DNA of 7,273 bases from Prevotella sp. (lineage in GTDB: Bacteria > Bacteroidota > Bacteroidia > Bacteroidales > Bacteroidaceae), in the NCBI GenBank assembly GCA_017442765.1, contig JAFRZC010000008.1:1-7273 (forward strand), read 5' to 3'. Of the stretch, positions 1 to 5,675 are shown piece after piece. Made by a program: the position numbers and the translations under genes. Below the pieces are notes generated by a model that was not told where the DNA came from, searched no databases, and worked only from the letters and a program-made list of their open reading frames with translations. How positions within the stretch are numbered: position 1 is the first letter of the stretch; the number at the start of each line of letters is the position of its first letter.

Positions 1-17
1 GTGTTAATCGGAGCGGT

Positions 18-33
18 GAAAGGTATATGTTTC
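18..33 (+). repeat. Isolated array-type unit GAAAGGTATATGTTTC
   Basis: This 16-mer differs by one base from the array unit at 139-154 (GAAAGATATATGTTTC). It stands outside the regular register of the array that begins at 96. A matching outlier, GAGAGATATATGTTTC at 5256-5271, precedes the second array in the same orientation, so the outlier seems to be part of the element's architecture and not a chance match. Confidence 0.6.
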
Positions 34-63
34 GCAGTGCGAAGTGTTAAAAGGGGATTTTCG

Positions 64-81
64 ATTTAACGCTTGTTAAAT
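64..81. repeat. AT-rich hairpin
   Basis: ATTTAAC (64-70) and GTTAAAT (75-81) are perfect 7-bp inverted repeats around a GCTT loop. It has no T-tract and no adjacent gene end, so I do not call it a terminator. It may be a degenerate neighbour of the array that begins at 96, although its centre is off the 22-bp register. Confidence 0.4.
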
Positions 82-95
82 TGCACTCGACGGGC

Positions 96-241
96 GAAAA
101 AACGGGTTTCGGCGACGGAAAAAATGGCTTCGGTTTGCGAAAGATATATGTTTCGATGTCGAAAGCCTATCTTTCGGAGGCCAAAAGACGGTCTTTTGGA
201 GGGTGAAAGCTTAGCTTTCGGAAGTGAAACATATATCTTTC
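96..241. repeat. Seven-unit palindrome array, 21-22-bp period (copy 1)
   Basis: Seven short near-palindromes of the form GAAA(N6-8)TTTC start at 96, 118, 139, 161, 183, 205 and 226, so the steps are 22, 21, 22, 22, 22 and 21. The last five (A-E) are the clearest: A GAAAGATATATGTTTC, B GAAAGCCTATCTTTC, C AAAAGACGGTCTTTT (perfect 7-bp arms), D GAAAGCTTAGCTTTC (perfect 7-bp arms) and E GAAACATATATCTTTC. A and E are exact reverse complements of each other. Spacers are 6-7 nt and mostly GG-rich (for example GGAGGCC, GGAGGGT). The units at 96 and 118 are more degenerate. The period equals about two helical turns. Function is unknown: it could be a phased protein-binding array, a structured RNA or a repetitive element. 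Confidence 0.8.
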
Positions 242-392
242 AGCGGTGAAAGGAGAGAAAATGAGTTGTGAAAGGCGCTTACTGGCTTTGTAATGATATG
301 AAAATCAACTCAATACAAAACAAGCCCCACAACGGCGTTTCTCGATGTTGGTGGACTGCAGAGCCACTGCCCGCTTTTCATGCGCTCCTGCG

Positions 393-429
393 TGTTAAAA
401 TTTTCGCAGCTTCGACGCGGATTTTAACA
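393..429 (-). terminator. Inverted repeat just past the DUF362 stop, possible terminator
   Basis: TGTTAAAAT (393-401) and ATTTTAACA (421-429) are 9-bp inverted repeats around a 19-nt GC-richer centre. The hairpin begins 5 bp beyond the DUF362 stop codon in the direction of transcription. The stem is AT-rich and is not followed by a clear U-run, so it is not a textbook intrinsic terminator. The position is the main argument. Confidence 0.35.
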
Positions 430-434
430 TTTCC

Positions 435-1484
435 TTATTTCAGTGCTGATACGGCTTCCTTGGCGGTGATGCGGCGGCCGCCGTTGTCGAGGTCGATGAG
501 CACGTAGCGGTTGTTACCCATGCCCAGCTCCTTCATGTAGGAGAGCTGGCGCAGTCCGTGGCGTGTCTCGATGCGCTCCACCATATCGTGGTGATCCTCG
601 GCCGTCATGGCATAGATGATATCGACGCAGGCTTGGTCGATGGCCAGGATGTCGGTCGATGAGAGGATGCCCACGTCGGGGGTCACTACCGGCTCGGCGG
701 CCACGCCCTCGCAGTCGCACGACACCGACATGTTGCGCATCACGTTCACGTAGCAGACATTCCTGCCGAAGAAGTCTATCGTGGCCTTCGTCGATTCCGT
801 CATGCGCTCCATGAACTCCTCCTCGGCAATGCTCCACTGGTTGTCGCTGCCTGGCACGGTGTGGATCCACGCCTTGCCGATACGCCCGTCGGCACAGCCG
901 ATGCCGATGTTCTTGTTCGAGCCGCCGAAGCCGCCCATCGTATGACCCTTGAAGTGGGTCAGTGCCACCATCGAGTCGTAGTTGGTCAGATGATTGCCCA
1001 CAGCCATCTTCTTGAACCACTTGCCACCCGTGACGGGCAGCGTCGTCGTGCCGTCCTCGTCCATGATATCGACCGGACAGAACGTCCAGCCGTTCACCTC
1101 CAGCGTCTTGCGGTGCTGTGGCGTGGTGTAGCGGTCGCCGTCGTAGTAGGTGTTCGTCTCGATGATGTTCGCACCCTTCAGGTCGCGCTCTATCAGTGCC
1201 TTCACCCACTCGCGCGGAATGATGTTCGGCCCCTGGGGCTCACCCGTGTGGAGCTTCACCCCCACGTGCCCGCCGATGTTTGCCCCCACCTGCTCATAGG
1301 CCTTGATAAGACCCTCGGCCGAGAGGTTGCGCGTGAAATACACCACCGACTCATTGCCGGTGCGTTCGTCGTAGGAAACATACTTGTTCCCGTCAGTGCC
1401 TGCTACGGCTTTCGCTGTTTGTGCCATCATAACATTGCTTGTCATTAACATGCCGCCTAACACGGCAAAAATCATTTTTCTCAT
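435..1484 (-). CDS. Secreted DUF362-family protein
   Basis: This 349-residue protein matches the DUF362 pattern. Conserved-looking stretches are VGVKLHTGEPQGPNIIP (about 74-90), the segment around TNTYYDGDRY (110-119), HFKGHTMGGFGGSNKNIGIG (177-196) with Cys197 just after, CDCEG (256-260), and VTPDVGILSSTDILAIDQAC (267-286). No biochemical role is established for the family; many members carry 4Fe-4S ferredoxin motifs, and none is seen here. Residues 1-21 form a signal peptide with a likely cut before Gln22 (VMMA^Q), so the product is exported to the periplasm or cell surface; there is no lipobox cysteine. Start choice is open: the AAAGGA at 1486-1491 lies only 1 nt from the first ATG but 9 nt from Met4 (1473-1475), and both starts keep the signal peptide. 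The gene stands alone, divergent from priA, and ends in TAA. Confidence 0.85.
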   Translation of the reverse strand: MRKMIFAVLGGMLMTSNVMMAQTAKAVAGTDGNKYVSYDERTGNESVVYFTRNLSAEGLIKAYEQVGANIGGHVGVKLHTGEPQGPNIIPREWVKALIERDLKGANIIETNTYYDGDRYTTPQHRKTLEVNGWTFCPVDIMDEDGTTTLPVTGGKWFKKMAVGNHLTNYDSMVALTHFKGHTMGGFGGSNKNIGIGCADGRIGKAWIHTVPGSDNQWSIAEEEFMERMTESTKATIDFFGRNVCYVNVMRNMSVSCDCEGVAAEPVVTPDVGILSSTDILAIDQACVDIIYAMTAEDHHDMVERIETRHGLRQLSYMKELGMGNNRYVLIDLDNGGRRITAKEAVSALK

Positions 1485-1521
1485 GTCCTTTAAAAATAAT
1501 TACCGATGCAAAAACTTTCTG

Positions 1522-1529
1522 CAAAGATA
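1522..1529 (-). promoter_or_regulatory. -7 box of the DUF362 gene
   Basis: On the minus strand this reads TATCTTTG, an exact match to the Bacteroidetes -7 consensus TAnnTTTG. It lies 37 bp before the first ATG. I do not find a good TTTG -33 element at the expected distance, only T-runs, so the call rests on the -7 box and its position. Confidence 0.5.
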
Positions 1530-1583
1530 CAACTTTTTTTGAAAAAGGTATCAGTTTTACGGGAAAAAATGAATTAAAATGAT

Positions 1584-1591
1584 TACCTTTG
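1584..1591 (+). promoter_or_regulatory. -7 box of priA
   Basis: TACCTTTG is an exact match to the Bacteroidetes -7 consensus TAnnTTTG, 90 bp before the priA ATG. No clear -33 TTTG is present at the usual spacing. A start a few bases downstream would give a leader of about 85 nt that contains two tiny open frames. Confidence 0.5.
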
Positions 1592-1617
1592 CATAATCTT
1601 ATGAGAGGAGAGAGGAT

Positions 1618-1700
1618 ATGCGGTATGCATTATGAACCGCAGGTCGCTGCCTATGGGGAAAAGCAATTGTGAATTAAGGAGATGCGATACGTTGAAGTGA
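1618..1700 (+). other. priA leader with two overlapping mini-ORFs
   Basis: A five-codon frame (1618-1635, M-R-Y-A-L-stop) is preceded by the purine run GAGAGGAGAGAGGAT. Its stop overlaps a second ATG (ATGA at 1632-1635), which opens a 22-codon frame ending in TGA at 1698-1700, inside priA and out of frame with it. The first frame begins ATGCGGTAT, close to priA's own ATGCGATAC. The leader also has a small GCGGT/ACCGC stem (1620-1624 with 1636-1640). Translation of either frame is unproven; chance is quite possible. Confidence 0.25.
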
Positions 1701-3910
1701 TATTGCCTGTGCCGTTGGAGGGTACGTTTACGTATGAACTGCCTGAGGAACTGGCGGCGAGGGTGGAGCCGGGTATGCGTGTGCTGGTGCCGTTCGGGCG
1801 CAGCAAGAAATATATCGGCATTGCTTTGTGCGTACATGACAAGAAGCCCGATTTCAAGATAAAGCCTGTCATACAAGTACCCGACGAGCAGCCCGTCTTG
1901 CTACCGCAGCAGTTGGAGCTATGGCAGTGGATCTCGCGTTACTATCTGTCGCCCATCGGCGAGGTCTATAAGGCTGCGCTGCCTGCTGGTCTGAAGGCGG
2001 AGGAAGGCTATCGGCCAAAGACGGAGACCTATATCCGTCTGGCTGACAAGATGCGCGACGAACAGTCGCAGCGCATCGGTCACGACATTCTTAAAAACAG
2101 CCCCGCCCAACAGGAGGTGTTCACGGCAATGTCCGAAAGAGGCCAGGACATCGCCCGCGACGAGCTGATGAACGTCACAGGCTGCACGGCAGCCACATTG
2201 AGAAAACTCATCGACCGCGGTTTCCTTGCGACCTGTGAGCACGAGGTGGGGCGGTTGGGACAGGGTGGGGAGCCCCACCCTGAGCAGGCCAAGCCGTTGA
2301 GCGCGGCGCAGCAGAAGGCCTACGGCGATGTGCTTGACGAGATGAGGACGCACGACACGGTGCTGCTGCACGGCGTCACCTCGTCGGGAAAGACCGAAAT
2401 CTACATCCATCTTATTCAGAAAACCATCGACGAGGGACGGCAGGTATTGTTCCTCATGCCCGAGATTGCCCTGACGGTGCAGATGATGGAGCGGTTGCGC
2501 CGTGTGTTTGGCAACCGGCTCGGCATCTATCACTCGCGCTACAGCGATGCCGAGCGTGTGGAGATCTGGCAGAAGCAGCTGTCGGACGAGCCTTACGACG
2601 TGATACTCGGTGCCCGTTCGGCGGTGTTCCTGCCGTTCCGGCGGTTAGGGCTGGTCATCGTCGATGAGGAACACGAGACGAGTTTCAAGCAGCAGGACCC
2701 TGCTCCGCGCTATCATGCCCGCTCGGTGGCTGTCGTGCTGGCACGGCTCTATGGGGCGAAGACGCTGCTGGGCACGGCCACGCCCTCGGCAGAAAGCCTC
2801 AGCAATGCGCAAAACGGGAAATACGGATATGTGAGCCTGGCAGTGCGCCATGCCGGTCTCGAGCTGCCGGAGATACAGCTTGTCGATGTGAAGGACCTGC
2901 GTCGGCGCAAGATGATGCGCGGGCCGTTCTCGCCACAGCTCATCGATGCCATGCGCGAGACCATCGAGGCGGGGCAGCAGGTCATCCTTTTCCAGAACCG
3001 GCGTGGCTTCGCGCCGATGATAGAATGCCGGACATGCGGGTGGGTGCCGCGATGCAAGAACTGCGACGTGCCGCTCGCGTGGCACAAGCGGCTCAACATT
3101 CTGACCTGCCACTACTGCGGCTACACGCAGGCCATTCCCGAGAAATGCCCGGCCTGCGAGGAGCACGACATGCAGTCGCGCGGCTACGGCACAGAAAAGA
3201 TAGAGGATTTGCTGACCGACCTACTGCCCGAGGCCCGCATCGCCCGCATGGACCTCGACACCACCCGCTCGCGCCATGCCTACGAGCACCTTATCGCCGA
3301 TTTTTCCGCCCGTCGCACGAATGTGCTCATCGGCACGCAGATGATTACCAAGGGTCTCGACTTCGACCATGTGCGGCTCGTGGGCATCCTCGATGCCGAC
3401 GCGATGCTCAACCAGCCCGACTTCCGAGCCTACGAGCATGCCTTCACGATGATGACGCAGGTGGCGGGACGTGCCGGACGGAAGAGTCGGCGCGGACTGG
3501 TAGTGCTTCAGACGCGCAGTACCGACCTGCCCGTCATCAGCCAAATCGTAGGTCACGATGCGTCCGCTTTCTACCGCGACCTCTTGCAGGAACGCCGCGA
3601 TTTCCACTATCCGCCCTACACGCGCCTCATCTATGTCTATTTGAAGCATAGCAAAGACACCATTGTCGAGACTGCGGGCATAGAGATGGGCAACCGTCTG
3701 CGCCAGTGGTTCGGGTCGCGTGTGCTTGGTCCAGACAAGCCTGCCGTGGCCAGAGTGAAGACCATGTTTATCAGGAAACTCGTCCTCAAGTTAGAGAACA
3801 GCCTCGACACATGGAAAGTGCGGCATTACCTTGCCCTTGCCCGCCAGCAGCTCCTCGCCGACAAACGCTATGCCGCCCTGCAAGTCTATTTCGACGTTGA
3901 CCCGTTGTAA
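1682..3910 (+). CDS. priA: Primosomal protein N' (replication-restart helicase PriA)
   Basis: PriA is a 3'-to-5' superfamily 2 helicase that recognises stalled or collapsed forks in the cytoplasm and starts reloading of the replicative helicase. The whole family layout is visible in 742 residues, close to the 732 of E. coli PriA: an N-terminal 3' DNA-binding domain (about 1-100, opening MRYVEVILPVPLEGTFTY), Walker A GVTSSGKT (231-238), DEEH (328-331), GTATPS (364-369), eight zinc-binding cysteines in four CxxC pairs (449/452, 458/461, 476/479, 489/492), GTQMITKGLDF (551-561) and QVAGRAGR (593-600), then the C-terminal domain. All key residues are present, so it should be active. The start fits the family; AAGGAG directly abuts the ATG, too close for a normal Shine-Dalgarno contact. 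A 34-bp gap separates its stop from the convergent ATPase gene, and I see no clear hairpin terminator there. Confidence 0.97.
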   Translation: MRYVEVILPVPLEGTFTYELPEELAARVEPGMRVLVPFGRSKKYIGIALCVHDKKPDFKIKPVIQVPDEQPVLLPQQLELWQWISRYYLSPIGEVYKAALPAGLKAEEGYRPKTETYIRLADKMRDEQSQRIGHDILKNSPAQQEVFTAMSERGQDIARDELMNVTGCTAATLRKLIDRGFLATCEHEVGRLGQGGEPHPEQAKPLSAAQQKAYGDVLDEMRTHDTVLLHGVTSSGKTEIYIHLIQKTIDEGRQVLFLMPEIALTVQMMERLRRVFGNRLGIYHSRYSDAERVEIWQKQLSDEPYDVILGARSAVFLPFRRLGLVIVDEEHETSFKQQDPAPRYHARSVAVVLARLYGAKTLLGTATPSAESLSNAQNGKYGYVSLAVRHAGLELPEIQLVDVKDLRRRKMMRGPFSPQLIDAMRETIEAGQQVILFQNRRGFAPMIECRTCGWVPRCKNCDVPLAWHKRLNILTCHYCGYTQAIPEKCPACEEHDMQSRGYGTEKIEDLLTDLLPEARIARMDLDTTRSRHAYEHLIADFSARRTNVLIGTQMITKGLDFDHVRLVGILDADAMLNQPDFRAYEHAFTMMTQVAGRAGRKSRRGLVVLQTRSTDLPVISQIVGHDASAFYRDLLQERRDFHYPPYTRLIYVYLKHSKDTIVETAGIEMGNRLRQWFGSRVLGPDKPAVARVKTMFIRKLVLKLENSLDTWKVRHYLALARQQLLADKRYAALQVYFDVDPL

Positions 3911-3944
3911 ACGCAGGGGAGAAGGATTGAGGAAGGCAGATTTA

Positions 3945-5066
3945 CTAATTTCGATTTAACCAGTAATATAAGAAATAGTCATAGATATAGTATTGTCCGT
4001 TATTGCTTGTAACAATGTCCTTTTCCAATAAGGCAGACATGCTTCTTTGCACAGCACTGGCAGAGACGAGATGGTATTTCTTGATAAAATCTCCACTGGT
4101 TGGCTGAATGTTTTTTCCCGCACGAGCCAAAGCCAGCAGCAAAGCCTTCTGTCTGGCTGAAAGCCTTGCCATCAAGTCTTGATAGGTTTCGTTTTTTTCT
4201 TCTACAGCGTAGTTAATGGCTGCATCTACGTCTTTGATTTCACATGTAAGGTCTGGCTCAGCCACTGCGTACAGCTCATTGCAGATTTTTTGTATATACC
4301 ACGTAGTGCCTTCAAATTTCTCGTAGATATATCGAATGGCCTCAGGCGTTATTTGCTTTCCTCCTTGTTCAAAATGACCGGTGATAAACGGGGTATATGC
4401 ATCCAGGGGAATGGGCTTTAAGGATATCGTTGATGCACTTTGGTAGAATGGTCTTGCTGGCGACGAGAACATCTCACCCATCATGTGGCGCTTTGAGCCA
4501 GAGAAAACAAACCACGCATTGTTGCATTCTTGAATGTAGGTTCTGAGTAGGGCTTCTACATTATGCTCTGGATAATCCATGATGGTTTGAAATTCGTCGA
4601 TGGCTATCAGGCATGGTTTGTCTGCGGCCTTCAGGTATTGGAAAATCTCGTCAAGAGATGTTTGAGGTGATTGTATATCCCCTATCTCAAGATTCCAACT
4701 CGGTTGTCCTAATGCGTCGAGGGTAATGCCTGTTCGCAGAGAACCGACAATCTGAATAAAACGTTCCCAGACTTTTCGCTCTTTCGATTTCAGCACGGAA
4801 AGTATGGCTCGGCCTAATTCATAAGTTAGTTCAGCCAACGATTTTGTGGCATAGATGTCCACAATAAACAGGTAATAATTGCTTTGTAGCTCTTGCCGGG
4901 TGAAACAATGGCGAATAAGTCCGGTCTTGCCCATTCTTCTTGGTGACATCAGGGCAACATGATTGCCATTGACCAGCAATGATGTCAGTCGTTTTGTCTC
5001 TTCAACTCTGTCGCAGAAGTACTCAGGCCCGTTATAGCCGTATGTCAGAAATGGATTTTTAATCAT
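3945..5066 (-). CDS. AAA/STAND-type ATPase, archaeal ATPase (ATPase_2) family
   Basis: This 373-residue protein has a P-loop of the form SPRRMGKT (41-48), typical of the archaeal ATPase family, which replaces the first Gly of the classic Walker A motif. Walker B is LIAIDEFQ (153-160), a sensor-like strand is FVFSGSKRHM (186-195), and a winged-helix-like C-terminal part (about 300-373) ends in FLYYWLNRN. The N-terminal NPF...YFCDR...E segment is also usual for this group. Such ATPases are common and often multicopy in Bacteroidales; their role is mostly unknown, with nucleotide-dependent switching inferred. No signal peptide or membrane segment is seen, so it is probably cytoplasmic. Two 60-base samples from this gene are 43-47% GC, against 60-65% in samples from the three neighbouring genes, which suggests a separate origin. 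The gene stands alone with its own strong promoter and no toxin or partner gene beside it. Confidence 0.8.
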   Translation of the reverse strand: MIKNPFLTYGYNGPEYFCDRVEETKRLTSLLVNGNHVALMSPRRMGKTGLIRHCFTRQELQSNYYLFIVDIYATKSLAELTYELGRAILSVLKSKERKVWERFIQIVGSLRTGITLDALGQPSWNLEIGDIQSPQTSLDEIFQYLKAADKPCLIAIDEFQTIMDYPEHNVEALLRTYIQECNNAWFVFSGSKRHMMGEMFSSPARPFYQSASTISLKPIPLDAYTPFITGHFEQGGKQITPEAIRYIYEKFEGTTWYIQKICNELYAVAEPDLTCEIKDVDAAINYAVEEKNETYQDLMARLSARQKALLLALARAGKNIQPTSGDFIKKYHLVSASAVQRSMSALLEKDIVTSNNGQYYIYDYFLYYWLNRN

Positions 5067-5093
5067 TTTTGCCGCTTTTATAGTTTATGGCTG

Positions 5094-5125
5094 CAAAGAT
5101 AATGAGAATAATTCAATTATACAAA
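5094..5125 (-). promoter_or_regulatory. Promoter of the ATPase gene
   Basis: On the minus strand, TTTG (5122-5125) is followed after 20 nt by TATCTTTG (5094-5101). Both match the Bacteroidetes consensus (-33 TTTG, -7 TAnnTTTG) at the expected spacing. The -7 box ends 27 bp before the ATG. This is the best promoter in the window. Confidence 0.75.
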
Positions 5126-5153
5126 TTTGCGTAACGCATTTTTGTATAATTGA
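5113..5153. promoter_or_regulatory. 41-bp palindrome over the ATPase -33 element, candidate operator
   Basis: TCAATTATACAAA (5113-5125) is perfectly complementary to TTTGTATAATTGA (5141-5153). Between them, TGCGTAACGCA (5128-5138) is a second perfect palindrome with the same centre, base 5133. Only the two TT pairs at 5126-5127 and 5139-5140 break the symmetry. The left arm contains the -33 TTTG of the ATPase promoter, so a dimeric regulator bound here would compete with RNA polymerase. The regulator is not known. Confidence 0.6.
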
Positions 5154-5255
5154 GCTAATATCTATTTTTTGACCGCGCAAAGTGTTAATGAGTGCAAAAA
5201 CGAGGCTTGAATTGTTAACGGATTTTGTTGACTAAAACTTTCATTCTAGGCGAGT

Positions 5256-5271
5256 GAGAGATATATGTTTC
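5256..5271 (+). repeat. Isolated array-type unit GAGAGATATATGTTTC
   Basis: It differs by one base from GAAAGATATATGTTTC at 139-154 and lies 63 bp before the first unit of array copy 2. It is the counterpart of the outlier at 18-33 and has the same orientation. Confidence 0.6.
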
Positions 5272-5285
5272 AGTTTTCGCCCGGC

Positions 5286-5315
5286 TTTTCACTTTTCATT
5301 TTTTCACTTTTCACT
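5286..5315. repeat. TTTTCAC-rich repeat run
   Basis: Three TTTTCACT/TTTTCAC-like words, plus TTTTCATT, follow one another. On the minus strand this reads AGTGAAAAGTGAAAAAATG, the same AGTGAAA core as the 11-bp repeats at 7059-7145. Here the spacing is irregular. Confidence 0.5.
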
Positions 5316-5318
5316 CGC

Positions 5319-5421
5319 GAAAGATAATGTTTCGGGTCGCAAAAAGCAAGGTTTTGCACTCCGAAAGACGGTCTTTTGCAACCCGAAAGCTTATCTTTCG
5401 GAGGCGAAACATGCATCTTTC
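5319..5421. repeat. Five-unit palindrome array, 21-22-bp period (copy 2)
   Basis: Units start at 5319, 5341, 5363, 5385 and 5406, giving steps of 22, 22, 22 and 21, the same as units A-E of copy 1; both five-unit blocks span exactly 103 bp. The units are A GAAAGATAATGTTTC, B AAAAAGCAAGGTTTT, C GAAAGACGGTCTTTT, D GAAAGCTTATCTTTC and E GAAACATGCATCTTTC. C and D each differ from copy 1 by a single base. B is much changed but still has AAAA/TTTT arms, extended to GCAAAA/TTTTGC at 5339-5357. Spacers (GGGTCGC, GCACTCC, GCAACCC, GGAGGC) are conserved in length more than in sequence. Confidence 0.8.
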
Positions 5422-5641
5422 GCAAAACAAAAGTTGCACACGCTCACCTCTCCTCCTCCATCCCTCGTCTGTCTGTGGTAGCAGGCACATTGCACACGCG
5501 TGGTTGAAAAATTTGCAACCGCGAGGTCTTTCGTGGAAAAATCTTCATTCTCCGTGTTAAAAGGAAACGCCGAAATGTTAATAAATGTATCAAAAACCGA
5601 ATATATTTCTATTGCATGGGTTGTTTTTTCAGTTTTTTTAG

Positions 5642-5649
5642 TACTTTTG
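5642..5649 (+). promoter_or_regulatory. -7 box of the FadL-like gene
   Basis: TACTTTTG matches TAnnTTTG exactly and ends 26 bp before the ATG. A TTGTTTTTT run begins 21 bp upstream of the box at 5621 and may serve as a weak -33 element. Confidence 0.6.
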
Positions 5650-5675
5650 CGACATAAATCATTATCCTGAAGAAA

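Larger units (their letters stand above)
1..434. other. Gene-free region with repeats, upstream edge of window
   Basis: No convincing coding sequence is seen in these 434 bases. The one open frame of note (268-507, plus) has no family resemblance, overlaps the 3' end of the DUF362 gene on the other strand and reads like translated intergenic DNA. The stretch holds a single palindrome-like unit (18-33), a small AT hairpin (64-81), a seven-unit phased palindrome array (96-241) and an inverted repeat just past the DUF362 stop (393-429). The 12-mer AGCGGTGAAAGG occurs twice, at 12-23 and 242-253. GTGTTAA occurs at 1-7, 44-50 and 392-398. From 254 to 392 I see nothing I can name. Confidence 0.7.
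5067..5675. other. 609-bp gene-free region between ATPase and FadL-like gene
   Basis: Nothing here resembles a protein gene; the two 75-77-codon frames (5254-5481 and 5327-5560) run through the repeat array and have no recognisable content. The region holds the ATPase promoter and a 41-bp palindrome (5094-5153), an isolated repeat unit (5256-5271), a TTTTCAC-rich run (5286-5315), the second palindrome array (5319-5421) and the promoter of the outer membrane gene (5642-5649). TTGCACACGC occurs twice, at 5434-5443 and 5490-5499. GTGTTAAAAGG at 5554-5564 repeats 44-54. Confidence 0.7.

Noticed and set aside
96..241. CRISPR array
   Set aside because: Units are 15-16 nt palindromes with 6-7-nt spacers, far shorter than CRISPR repeats and spacers; spacers are similar to one another and no cas gene is present.
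254..392. tRNA or other known structured RNA
   Set aside because: No cloverleaf, T-loop sequence or known riboswitch core could be found by eye.
268..507. 79-residue plus-strand ORF
   Set aside because: It has no recognisable family and no clear ribosome site, and it overlaps the real DUF362 gene end on the other strand.
861..1448. 195-residue plus-strand ORF opposite the DUF362 gene
   Set aside because: It is an antisense shadow; the minus-strand frame has the signal peptide and the conserved DUF362 stretches.
96..5421. Composite mobile element bounded by the two palindrome arrays
   Set aside because: The arrays are direct copies, but the interval contains the core gene priA and no transposase, integrase or target-site duplication; a transposon reading is not supported.
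5254..5560. Two overlapping 75- and 77-residue plus-strand ORFs
   Set aside because: They are translations of the repeat array and adjacent low-complexity DNA in two frames; neither looks like a protein.
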